Origin: Planctomycetales bacterium
Lineage (GTDB): Bacteria > Planctomycetota > Planctomycetia > Isosphaerales > Isosphaeraceae
Length of the DNA stretch: 59,653 bases
Assembly: GCA_027451885.1 (NCBI GenBank)
Contig: DAIDHX010000155.1
Location: 1-59,653, forward strand
Direction: 5' to 3'
Positions 9,101 through 17,135 of the stretch are shown piece after piece. Position 1 is the first letter of the stretch, and every line of letters starts with the position of its first letter. The translations under genes were made by a program, and so were the position numbers. The notes beneath the pieces are model-generated. The model saw only the letters and a list, made by a program, of their open reading frames with translations. It searched no databases and was not told the DNA's origin.

Positions 9101-10317
9101 AGATCGCGTACATCTGTGCGGATCCAGGCATTCCCGTTTTCGGTCGAAAGCGAGGACGGGTCCAGGTGAAGGGCTGCACGATCCACGTGCGCGAGATGAT
9201 TCGTTCGTTTCAGCGTCTAGGAGCATGTGTGAGCCTTTTTGCCGCGTGCGCGGAGGGTGATCCTCCAGCCGACGTGGAGGGCGTGGCAGTTCACAGGATG
9301 CCCGAGATTGCCGCCGCCGATCCCGCCGAGCGCGAACGATTTGCACTGGCTGCCAATGACTCACTGCGAGACGCTCTCGAGCGTAACGGGCCTTTCGATC
9401 TGGTCTACGAGCGCTACTCGCTCTGGAGTTACGCAGGGATGAGCTACGCCCGCGGCACCCACACGCCGGGCCTGCTCGAGATCAACGCACCATTAATCGA
9501 TGAGCAGATTGCGCATCGGGTTCTGGTGGATCGCCCTGCCGCCGAGGCGGTTCTGGACCGGGTGCGCAACGAGGCGACTGCGCTCCTCGCCGTCTCGAAC
9601 GAGGTTGCCTCGTATCTCAATGGATTGCCAGGGCCAGGCGCGCCGGTTGTCGTGGTGCCCAATGGGGTCGACCCGGAGCGGTTCCGTCCGGGGCTGCCGG
9701 CCGCGCTTCCATCGGCTCCCGGCGGCTTCACAATCGGATTTGTGGGGGCGCTCAAGCCCTGGCACGGGCTACCCAGGCTCATCGACGCCTTTGCGTTGCT
9801 CAGCCGGCTTGCTCCCGAAGCCAGACTTCTCATCGTGGGGGACGGCCCCGAAGCCGAGCGTGTCGCTCGGGCGCTTGGGGAACACGGAGTGCGAGATCGG
9901 GCGCATTGCACGGGCGCGGTTCAGCCCGGCCAGGTGCCCGGCTACCTGGCGTCGATGGATGTGGCTGTTGCACCTTATCCCATGGCAGAGCAGTTCTATT
10001 TCTCGCCGCTCAAGGTCTACGAGTACATGGCGGCGGGATTGCCGGTCATCGCCAGCCGGATTGGTCAGCTAGACGGCCTAATTACGCATGGTGTCAACGG
10101 CTGGCTTTGCGACGCCGACGATCCGCTCGCGCTCGCGACGGCGTTTGAAACTCTGCGCAAGCAGCCGCTGCTGCGCCAGCAACTAGGCCGCGCTGCGCGT
10201 GACACGATCCTCCGCGGCCACACCTGGGAATCGGCTGCGCTGCGCGCGCTTGCCGCCGCTCGATTCGAGTCTTCCGCTCGCATTCGGGACGGCGTCTGCC
10301 AGGGAATCGCAACATGA
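9097..10317 (+). CDS. Glycosyltransferase family 4 protein
   Basis: This is a second GT4 enzyme of about 406 residues. The N-terminus MKIAYICADPGIPVFGRKRG and the nearby IHVREMIRSFQRLG are the acceptor-domain hallmarks. The donor domain has IGFVGALKPWHGLPRLIDAF near residue 214 and the EX7E-type block YEYMAAGLPVIASRIGQL near residue 309. I start at ATG 9097, which overlaps the preceding stop and has GGAGG at 9085-9089; a GTG at 9077-9079 would add six residues. The stop overlaps the ABC exporter start as ATGA. Tight coupling to the exporter implies that it builds the exported glycan or glycolipid. Confidence 0.88.
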   Translation: MKIAYICADPGIPVFGRKRGRVQVKGCTIHVREMIRSFQRLGACVSLFAACAEGDPPADVEGVAVHRMPEIAAADPAERERFALAANDSLRDALERNGPFDLVYERYSLWSYAGMSYARGTHTPGLLEINAPLIDEQIAHRVLVDRPAAEAVLDRVRNEATALLAVSNEVASYLNGLPGPGAPVVVVPNGVDPERFRPGLPAALPSAPGGFTIGFVGALKPWHGLPRLIDAFALLSRLAPEARLLIVGDGPEAERVARALGEHGVRDRAHCTGAVQPGQVPGYLASMDVAVAPYPMAEQFYFSPLKVYEYMAAGLPVIASRIGQLDGLITHGVNGWLCDADDPLALATAFETLRKQPLLRQQLGRAARDTILRGHTWESAALRALAAARFESSARIRDGVCQGIAT

Positions 10318-12116
10318 CGCTCCGTCACGCACGCGCTGGCTTTGGGCGCATCGCTCGACGCTTTAGCCCATACCTGCGCGAACACAAAATTATGCTTGCG
10401 GGATCCTTTCTGGCCCTCCTGGCCGAGGTCGGCTTCCGCCTGCTCGAGCCCTGGCCGATCAAGTTCATCTTCGATGCGCTGTTCCACGGCAAGAGCAAGA
10501 AAAGCTGGTTCCCCGCGCTCGACCAGATCAGTCCCGACTGGTTAATCCTGGGCTCGGCCCTGGCGATCGTGGTTGTGACCGGGCTCCGGGCTCTGGCTGA
10601 TTACGCGAGCGTGCTCGGATTCACCAGGCTTGGCAGCAAGGTCGTCACGCAGCTTCGCCACGATCTCTACCGCCACTTGCACCGGCTCTCTCTCGGGTAC
10701 CACTCGCGGATTCGAAGCGGCGACCTGATCGTTCGGCTCATGGGGGATGTGAATCTCCTCAAGGACGTGAGCGTGAACGCGGCGATTCCGCTGCTTTCAA
10801 GCGCGCTTGTGCTGGTGAGCACCATGGTCGTGATGTTCTTGCTGCACTGGAGACTTGCGCTCGTAGCCTTCATGCTATTGCCTGGATACTGGCTTTGGAC
10901 ATCTCGGTTGGGCACGCGCATCCGTGAGTCAGCACGCGAACAGCGGAAGCGTGAATCGGCGATGGCGGGAACGGCTGGCGAGACGATGGGCGCGATACGC
11001 GTGGTGCAAACGCTCGCGGTTGAGTCATACTTCGAGGATCGGTTTGATTTGCGTAGCGGCGAAAGCCAGGGGCAAGACTTGCGAAGCGCGCGGCTCAGCG
11101 CCCTTCTGGTGCGGTCGGTGGGCTTTGTGGTTGCCATCTCGACAGCGGTCGTGCTTGCGATGGGGGCAAATCTGGTTCGGCGAGGCGAGATGACGCCAGG
11201 GCAACTGATTGTTTTTCTAACATATCTAAAGCAGGCGTTTCGTCCGCTGCGTGAATTTGCCAAGTACACGAGCCGGATTGCCAAGGGGGCGGCGGCGGGT
11301 GAGCGTGTGCTCAACGTGCTCGACCAGGAACCGGAAGTTCAGGACCTGCCAGGTGCGATCCCAGCGCCTGTGTTTCGCGGTGAGGTGAGCTTTCGGAACG
11401 TGCGGTTCGGTTATCGCGCGGATCGGCCGATCCTGCGGGGACTGGATTTGACGATTGAGGCCGGCCGCAGGGTTGCGATCGTCGGCGCCTCGGGGAATGG
11501 CAAGTCCACACTCGCGAGCCTGATCTCACGGCTCCATGATCCCGACGAGGGTGAGGTGCTGATTGACGGCCGAGACGTGCGTGAATTCACCCTTGCCTCG
11601 CTCCGAAAGCAGATCAGCGTGGTGCCGCAGGATACGACGCTCTTCGCGCTGAGCGCGCATGAGAACATTGCTCTGGGAGTGGACGGCGCGTCCGAGGAGG
11701 ATGTGGTGCGAGCGGCGAGGGCGGCCAACGCCCACGATTTCATCATGGCTCTTCCCGAAGGCTATGGCACCATTCTCGGTGAGCGTGGGGCGACGCTCTC
11801 AGGCGGTCAGCGGCAGCGGATTGCGATCGCCCGTGCAGCGATTCGGAACACGCCTGTTCTCATTCTCGATGAGCCCACGACCGGGCTCGATGAGGAGAAC
11901 GAACGCATTGTGCTCGAGGCGCTTGAAAGGCTTTCCCGGGGCCGAACGACCATCATCATCACGCACGATCTGGGCCTGGCCGCGGGCGCGGAGCTAATTA
12001 TTCACCTGGAGCATGGACGAGTGCTCGAGAGCGGAGCGCACAAGGAGCTTCTGCTTCAACGCGGACCTTACGCCGGGATGGCCACAGGAAGCTCGAAGCT
12101 CGCCTGGGGCATCTGA
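10314..12116 (+). CDS. ABC transporter, fused permease/ATPase (MsbA-like exporter)
   Basis: This 600-residue type IV ABC half-transporter has a transmembrane domain with about six helices over residues 25-320, followed by a nucleotide-binding domain. Walker A is GASGNGKSTL near residue 391, the signature is LSGGQRQRIAIARA near 495, Walker B is VLILDEPTTGLD near 518, and the switch His is in ITHDL near 550. It should work as a homodimer, flipping or exporting a lipid-linked or hydrophobic substrate with ATP. As the last gene of a glycosyltransferase operon with ATGA overlap to the preceding gene, a glycolipid or lipid-linked oligosaccharide is the likely cargo (inference). Confidence 0.92.
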   Translation: MTLRHARAGFGRIARRFSPYLREHKIMLAGSFLALLAEVGFRLLEPWPIKFIFDALFHGKSKKSWFPALDQISPDWLILGSALAIVVVTGLRALADYASVLGFTRLGSKVVTQLRHDLYRHLHRLSLGYHSRIRSGDLIVRLMGDVNLLKDVSVNAAIPLLSSALVLVSTMVVMFLLHWRLALVAFMLLPGYWLWTSRLGTRIRESAREQRKRESAMAGTAGETMGAIRVVQTLAVESYFEDRFDLRSGESQGQDLRSARLSALLVRSVGFVVAISTAVVLAMGANLVRRGEMTPGQLIVFLTYLKQAFRPLREFAKYTSRIAKGAAAGERVLNVLDQEPEVQDLPGAIPAPVFRGEVSFRNVRFGYRADRPILRGLDLTIEAGRRVAIVGASGNGKSTLASLISRLHDPDEGEVLIDGRDVREFTLASLRKQISVVPQDTTLFALSAHENIALGVDGASEEDVVRAARAANAHDFIMALPEGYGTILGERGATLSGGQRQRIAIARAAIRNTPVLILDEPTTGLDEENERIVLEALERLSRGRTTIIITHDLGLAAGAELIIHLEHGRVLESGAHKELLLQRGPYAGMATGSSKLAWGI

Positions 12117-12178
12117 GCCACGGGACGGGCAAGCGGTCGAGCCTCTGAGAGTCCTGGCATCTGGGGTGCGATTCAGGC

Positions 12179-14545
12179 TTAGGCTGCGGGCTTGGCGGCT
12201 GTGGCCAGGCCTCCGCTGGCGTTGAGCTGTTTCTTCTCGACGGCGAGCGCAGCGGCTTCGGCCTGGAGTGCGTTGGCGCGGGCGAGCGCTGCGTCGACGG
12301 CGGGCTTGCGGTCGGCGAGCGACTTCTCGGCCACTGCCTTCTGCGCCAGGGCCTGGTCGTTTTCCTTCTTTGCGGCCGCAAGGCTTGCCATCGCTGCCTG
12401 ATGAGCAGCGCGGGCCTCGTTTGCGATCTTTTCGGCCGCCGCGCGATCCTGCTCGGCACGGGCGGCTTTATCCCGAGCTGACTGAACCGCAAGTGAGACG
12501 GCCTTGGCCTTCAGCCGCGAGTCATTGGCGACCGAAGGTGCAGCCGTCTTCGCTTTCTGGGCCTGCTCAAGGACCTGGAGAGCCTTCGTTTCGGCGTCGC
12601 ACGCAGCCGTAACCGCCTGCGCGAGCTCGACCGAACGCTGCGCAATCCTGGAAAGTTCGCTCGAAGCCCTGGAGATCTCAGCCGGGGTCCTTGCGGCATC
12701 GAGCGCGGTTGTAGCCCGGGCGAGCGCAGGGTCGTGGGCGGATTTCTCCGCGACGGCCTTCTTGATGGCGGTCCTGGCGGCGATGAGAGCGTCGTTCGCA
12801 GCCTTTTCCGCGGTCGCCGCGCTCGCGGCCGATTTCTCGGCGGCCTGGACCGCGGCCGTTGTGCTGGCCTCGAGCTGCTCGGCAGCCCGGGTCGTGGCGC
12901 GGATTTCTTCAAGTGTCGCCTGCCTGGCCTTGAGCACCTGTTCGGCCGCGGCGACGGCCTTGCCACGTTCGCTCACCACTTTGTCGGCTGCGCCTACCTT
13001 GAGCTGCGCTGCCTCGACTGCCTTTGCACGCGTCTGTGCGTCCGCCTGGAGCTGAGCGAATTGCCGGGAGAGAGCGTCTGCCTCGGACTTTGCCACCGCG
13101 AGTGCCTGGTTCGTCTGTTCAAGGCGCACGGCGATGGGGCGCGGATTCACAGCCAGGTTGGCGAGCCGCTTTCCGTCCTTCGAATCATAAACGCGAATCT
13201 CGCCTGTCCAGTCGGCGGCAATCACGCGTGATTCGTCCTGGGTGAAGACGGCCTCGAGCGCCAGGTCGCTGAAAGGCTCGAGATCACGCTGCTTGTTTCC
13301 GTTCGCGTCCCAGATGCGGGCCACGCGGTCGCGGCCGGCGGAGAGGAGGCGCCCATCCTTGCCGAACCGCACCGAGAGCGTGCCGCCGCCATGGGCGCCG
13401 ATCGTCTTGATGTTATTGCCGTTCTCCATCTCCCAGAGCCGGATCGAGCCGTCCTCGGAACTCGAGGCCAGCACGTTGGAATCCAGCCGCCAGGAGACGT
13501 CGCTGATCGCCGCCTGGTGGCCGCGGAGGTCGAAGTATTCACGCGCGGTTCTGGCTTCCCACACGATCAGCCCGTTATTGCGATCACCAGTGGCCAGGAG
13601 CACGCCATCGGGACTGTACTCGACCGCGGTGATCCATTCGGTGTGTTTGCGCATCTCCGCCACGAGCGAGCCGTCGGCGGTGTTGTAGATGCGGACAACC
13701 TTGCCGGGTCCGCCGAGCGCAACCTGGCTCTGGTCCGGTGTGATATCGGCCGCGAGGACGATGTCGTATTCCTTGCCGACCTCAAAGACGCGGGTGCCTT
13801 TTTTCACGTCCCAGGCGACGGCAACGCCGGACTGGCCGCCGCGCCCACCGCCCGAGAGCAGCAGATCGCCGGAGCGGCTAAACTTGAGGGTATAAATAAG
13901 CCCTTCCGGAAACGGCAGAACCCCAACCAGGTGATTGTCGGTGGTTCGGTAGAGGAGCACTTGCTTGTGTCCGGCGATTGCGGCCAGAGGCGCCCAGGGG
14001 CTTGCGGCCATGGCCACCACCGCGCCCGGCCTGGCGTTCGGCACGAAAGGTTCTGTGAGCACGCCTTGCGGCATGGCCGGCTCGCCCTTGGGCTTGCCCA
14101 TCGACGCGGCATCGAGCTTGAACTCGAACTTCGGCCTGGCCTTCACCATGGCCACGCTGCCTGAGCTCTCAAGTGCCCCCCCCTCGATCCACTTGCGGAT
14201 GGTCTCGAGCTCGGCGTCGGGAATCCGGGGTGAGTTCGGCGGCATCTTCGGCTCTTCCTTGTGGCTTACCACCAGGAAGATCGTGCTCGAATCAGGATCG
14301 CCAGGTTCGACGACCTTGCCCGAGCTGCCGCCCTGCATCGCCGCGCCGTAGTTGTCGAGATTAAGACCGCCCTTTTGCTTGTCCTGGTTGTGGCACGAGC
14401 CGCAGCGGGTGCGGAAAATGGGGGCTACGTGCTCCTGATAGGTCGTCTTGGCGGTCTTGGGGCCATCGGCGGCCGTGGCGCTTCCGAGCGCAAAAGCCAG
14501 GCAGCACAATCCCGCGCTCGTGATCGCCGCAATCGTCCTTCGCAT
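12179..14545 (-). CDS. Planctomycete-type cytochrome c domain plus WD40 repeat protein with Ala-rich coiled coil
   Basis: This exported protein of about 788 residues has a signal peptide from ATG 14545 (MRRTIAAITSAGLCCLAFA, ending near ATAAD). A GTG at 14590 is an alternative start that adds 15 residues before the signal. A PSCyt-type domain follows with the haem-like motif CGSCH near residue 43, then LNLDNY and KMPPNSP, possibly supplying a distal Met ligand. Residues of about 180-470 form WD40 blades (for example HTEWITAVEYSPDG, HQAAISDVSWRLD). The remaining 300 residues are Ala/Lys/Glu-rich and predicted coiled coil. It is the last gene of a four-gene minus-strand unit of exported proteins. 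Function of this widespread planctomycetal family is unknown; electron transfer or a periplasmic scaffold are possibilities. Confidence 0.85.
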   Translation of the reverse strand: MRRTIAAITSAGLCCLAFALGSATAADGPKTAKTTYQEHVAPIFRTRCGSCHNQDKQKGGLNLDNYGAAMQGGSSGKVVEPGDPDSSTIFLVVSHKEEPKMPPNSPRIPDAELETIRKWIEGGALESSGSVAMVKARPKFEFKLDAASMGKPKGEPAMPQGVLTEPFVPNARPGAVVAMAASPWAPLAAIAGHKQVLLYRTTDNHLVGVLPFPEGLIYTLKFSRSGDLLLSGGGRGGQSGVAVAWDVKKGTRVFEVGKEYDIVLAADITPDQSQVALGGPGKVVRIYNTADGSLVAEMRKHTEWITAVEYSPDGVLLATGDRNNGLIVWEARTAREYFDLRGHQAAISDVSWRLDSNVLASSSEDGSIRLWEMENGNNIKTIGAHGGGTLSVRFGKDGRLLSAGRDRVARIWDANGNKQRDLEPFSDLALEAVFTQDESRVIAADWTGEIRVYDSKDGKRLANLAVNPRPIAVRLEQTNQALAVAKSEADALSRQFAQLQADAQTRAKAVEAAQLKVGAADKVVSERGKAVAAAEQVLKARQATLEEIRATTRAAEQLEASTTAAVQAAEKSAASAATAEKAANDALIAARTAIKKAVAEKSAHDPALARATTALDAARTPAEISRASSELSRIAQRSVELAQAVTAACDAETKALQVLEQAQKAKTAAPSVANDSRLKAKAVSLAVQSARDKAARAEQDRAAAEKIANEARAAHQAAMASLAAAKKENDQALAQKAVAEKSLADRKPAVDAALARANALQAEAAALAVEKKQLNASGGLATAAKPAA

Positions 14546-14599
14546 GGAAACAGGTCTCGCAAGGGAGAGATTCGAAGGGGCCGGACGCACAACCTTCGA

Positions 14600-17095
14600 T
14601 CAATGATTGAACAGGAATTCGCGACTATTGAGCAGCGCCCAGAAGACATCCTCGAGCGCTTGCTGCTGATTCTTGTTTTCCTTGATCTTCGCGGCGAGAC
14701 CGACAACTTCAGTCGGCGTTGGCTTTCTCGCGACCGTGCGCACGTAAAGCTCGCCAATGATGTCCTCGGGCGATTTCTTGGCCTGGAGCATTCGGCCGAT
14801 GATGTTGCCCTGGCGGATCTTGGCGTTGACGGTGTCGCCGTTCAGGAGGTGGAGCGCCTGCGACAGCGTGGGCTCCATTTTGACTTCGCAGGAGCAGGGG
14901 GTTTCTCGGGTGGCGCGGCCGAAGGTGCGGAGGAAGTAGGTCGAGCGTGTGCCGTCCGCGATCTGCACTGCGCGGGCGCCCACGGGCAGGCCGTCGAACT
15001 TGTCCTTGGTATCGGTGACGGCGCTGATGGTGTCGAGCAGATTCTCGGCCTTGATCCTGCGCACGAGCGCGTGGGCGAAGTTGCGATCGTCGCTCTCGTT
15101 CGACGGATTCCTGTGCGTCGTGCGCTGATATGTGCGAGAGTTGCAAATGTCACGCACGAGGGCCTTCAGATTGTACTTGGTGTCGGTGAAGTGCTTGCCG
15201 AGCGCTTCAAGGAGTTCCTGGTTGGTAGCGGGGTTGCTCACGCGGAAATCATCCACGGGCTCCACGATCCCCATGCCCATGAAGTGCGCCCAGACGCGGT
15301 TTGCGAAGGAGGTGGCAAACCAGGGGTTGCGCGGCGAAGCAAGCCACTCGGCGAGCACCACACGGCGATCGCGGCCCTTGAGCTCGGGCGCTTCCGCCCC
15401 CAGGAACTTGGGAGGCATCGCCCGGCCGCCGACGGGGTGGCTCACCTCACCGCCGTTCGAGTTGAAGACGATCGTTTCGCGATAATCCTCGCCCCCCTTG
15501 CGCCCGATCTGGGCGAAGAACGCGGCGAAGCTGTAGTAGTCGTCCTGCGTCCAGCGATCAAACGGATGATTATGGCACTGCGCGCACTGCACGCGGATGC
15601 CCATGAAAACCTGGGCCACGTTCTCGGCAAGCGGCAAGGTCTCGCTCGTGAGCTGATAGAAGTTGGTCGCCGGGTTCTTGAAGGTGCCGCCGCTTGCGCC
15701 CAGGAGCTCCCTGGCCATCTCGTCCATGGGCATGTTGTGAGACAGCTTGTCGACCAGCCAGTTGTAGTAAAGGAACATGGCCTTCTGGCTGACGTTACGC
15801 GTCGGATCGGTGCGGATCTGGAGCAGCTCCGCCCACTTCGAGACCCAGATCTCGGCGAATTCCTTGCGTTCGAGCAGCTCGTCAACCCACTTCGACCGTT
15901 TCTGAGGATCGGTCGAGGCCATGAAGCGGCTGTATTCTTCGGAGGTTGGGGGCAAGCCGACGATGTCGAGTGCGGCCCTGCGCAAGAAGGTGGCGTCGTC
16001 ACAGAGCCCGGAAGGAGCGATGCGCAGCTTCTTGAGCTTGGCGTAGACGAGCTCGTCGATATAGTTCGCGGCCGGTTCGCTGGGGAATTCGAATTTGAGC
16101 CCCCTGGGCAGCACGATGAACTGCGAGCCCACGGTATGGGTTTCGAAGCGTGCCATGACGAACGCCTCGCCTCGCTCGCCGGCGGTGACGAGTCCCTCCG
16201 CGCTCACGGGCGCGGAGACGTCATTATTGGTGAGGAAAACGGCCAGTTGAGTGACGTCGCGATCGGTGCCGTCGGAGTAGCGTGCGCGCACGGTCATCTG
16301 CTGGGTCGCCCCCTTGCCGTCAAGCACACCTTGCCTGGGATAGAGGTCGACACCGACGACCCTGGGGAGCTTGGAGACATCGTCATTGGGCGCCCCGGCC
16401 TCGATCCAGCCCAGGAGTGTTTGGTAGAGCTCGCTTGATGTCTCAAACCGCTTGCCACCGGTATGCGGCACCGCACCGACGGCTTTTTCGAGCAGCGTGC
16501 TGTCGGAAGGGACGGCGAGATTGACGCGGCGGCCAACCATCTCGCGCGTGAGCCGGAAATGATCTCCTTGGGGATCGAATCCGAACAGTGAGATTCGGAA
16601 GCCATCCTTGCCCCGCGCTGCGCCGTGGCAGCTCCCGGTGTTGCAGCCGGCGCGCATGAAGACGGGCATGACGTCCAGGCGGAAGCTGAGAGGCGTCGTC
16701 GTCTTCGCCTGCTTAACTGCAAAAGGCAGCGTGAGCGACTTGCCGCCGTAAGCGACGGTGAGCGTTGTCGAGCCGTCGGCGAGCGGGTAATACGTTGCGC
16801 CGGTCCTGCGCGCGAGCTGGGAATCCGCCAGCGCGAAATTGCACTGGCCCGTCACGTCGCGCGTGATGCCGTCGGCATAGGTTGCCTGGACCACGATGGA
16901 CTGGCGGTCGCGTGTGGTGGTGAGCGAGATTTCAGGCGGATAGACCGCGAGGCTCACGAGAGGCGCCTGCGGAGCGGGGGCGAAGACCTGGTCCGGCAGT
17001 GTGCCTGGATTGCCGGCGGCGACCTCCGTTGCTGGCAAGGCCGCGGCCAGAATCATGGCGGCCACGATCGAGGTCAGATTCCGGTTCTTGATCAT
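14600..17095 (-). CDS. DUF1549/DUF1553 (PSCyt2/PSD1) protein with Ig-like and cytochrome motifs
   Basis: This exported protein has about 831 residues; ATG 17095 is preceded by GAGAGAGGA and opens a signal peptide. Domain order is an N-terminal Big-2/Ig-like strand region (ATYADGITRDVTGQC), a planctomycetal cytochrome segment with CNTGSCHG (CX4CH) near residue 146, a second Ig-like region (ARYSDGTDRDVT), DUF1549 with CAQCH near residue 505 and YYSFAAFFAQIG, then DUF1553 ending in SREFLFNH. The block CSCEVKMEPTLSQALHLLNG near residue 755 is a family hallmark. Two haem-like sites suggest a redox role outside the cytoplasm, but no function is known. It sits between the PPC-domain and WD40-cytochrome genes. 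Confidence 0.9.
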   Translation of the reverse strand: MIKNRNLTSIVAAMILAAALPATEVAAGNPGTLPDQVFAPAPQAPLVSLAVYPPEISLTTTRDRQSIVVQATYADGITRDVTGQCNFALADSQLARRTGATYYPLADGSTTLTVAYGGKSLTLPFAVKQAKTTTPLSFRLDVMPVFMRAGCNTGSCHGAARGKDGFRISLFGFDPQGDHFRLTREMVGRRVNLAVPSDSTLLEKAVGAVPHTGGKRFETSSELYQTLLGWIEAGAPNDDVSKLPRVVGVDLYPRQGVLDGKGATQQMTVRARYSDGTDRDVTQLAVFLTNNDVSAPVSAEGLVTAGERGEAFVMARFETHTVGSQFIVLPRGLKFEFPSEPAANYIDELVYAKLKKLRIAPSGLCDDATFLRRAALDIVGLPPTSEEYSRFMASTDPQKRSKWVDELLERKEFAEIWVSKWAELLQIRTDPTRNVSQKAMFLYYNWLVDKLSHNMPMDEMARELLGASGGTFKNPATNFYQLTSETLPLAENVAQVFMGIRVQCAQCHNHPFDRWTQDDYYSFAAFFAQIGRKGGEDYRETIVFNSNGGEVSHPVGGRAMPPKFLGAEAPELKGRDRRVVLAEWLASPRNPWFATSFANRVWAHFMGMGIVEPVDDFRVSNPATNQELLEALGKHFTDTKYNLKALVRDICNSRTYQRTTHRNPSNESDDRNFAHALVRRIKAENLLDTISAVTDTKDKFDGLPVGARAVQIADGTRSTYFLRTFGRATRETPCSCEVKMEPTLSQALHLLNGDTVNAKIRQGNIIGRMLQAKKSPEDIIGELYVRTVARKPTPTEVVGLAAKIKENKNQQQALEDVFWALLNSREFLFNH

Positions 17096-17135
17096 CGATT
17101 CCTCTCTCGCACGTTTACCTGAGTCGCTCAGTGAT

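Noticed and set aside
14261-16438. Open frame of 725 codons on the plus strand
   Set aside because: It lies opposite the DUF1549/DUF1553 gene, whose family motifs are unmistakable; no domain is visible in the plus frame.
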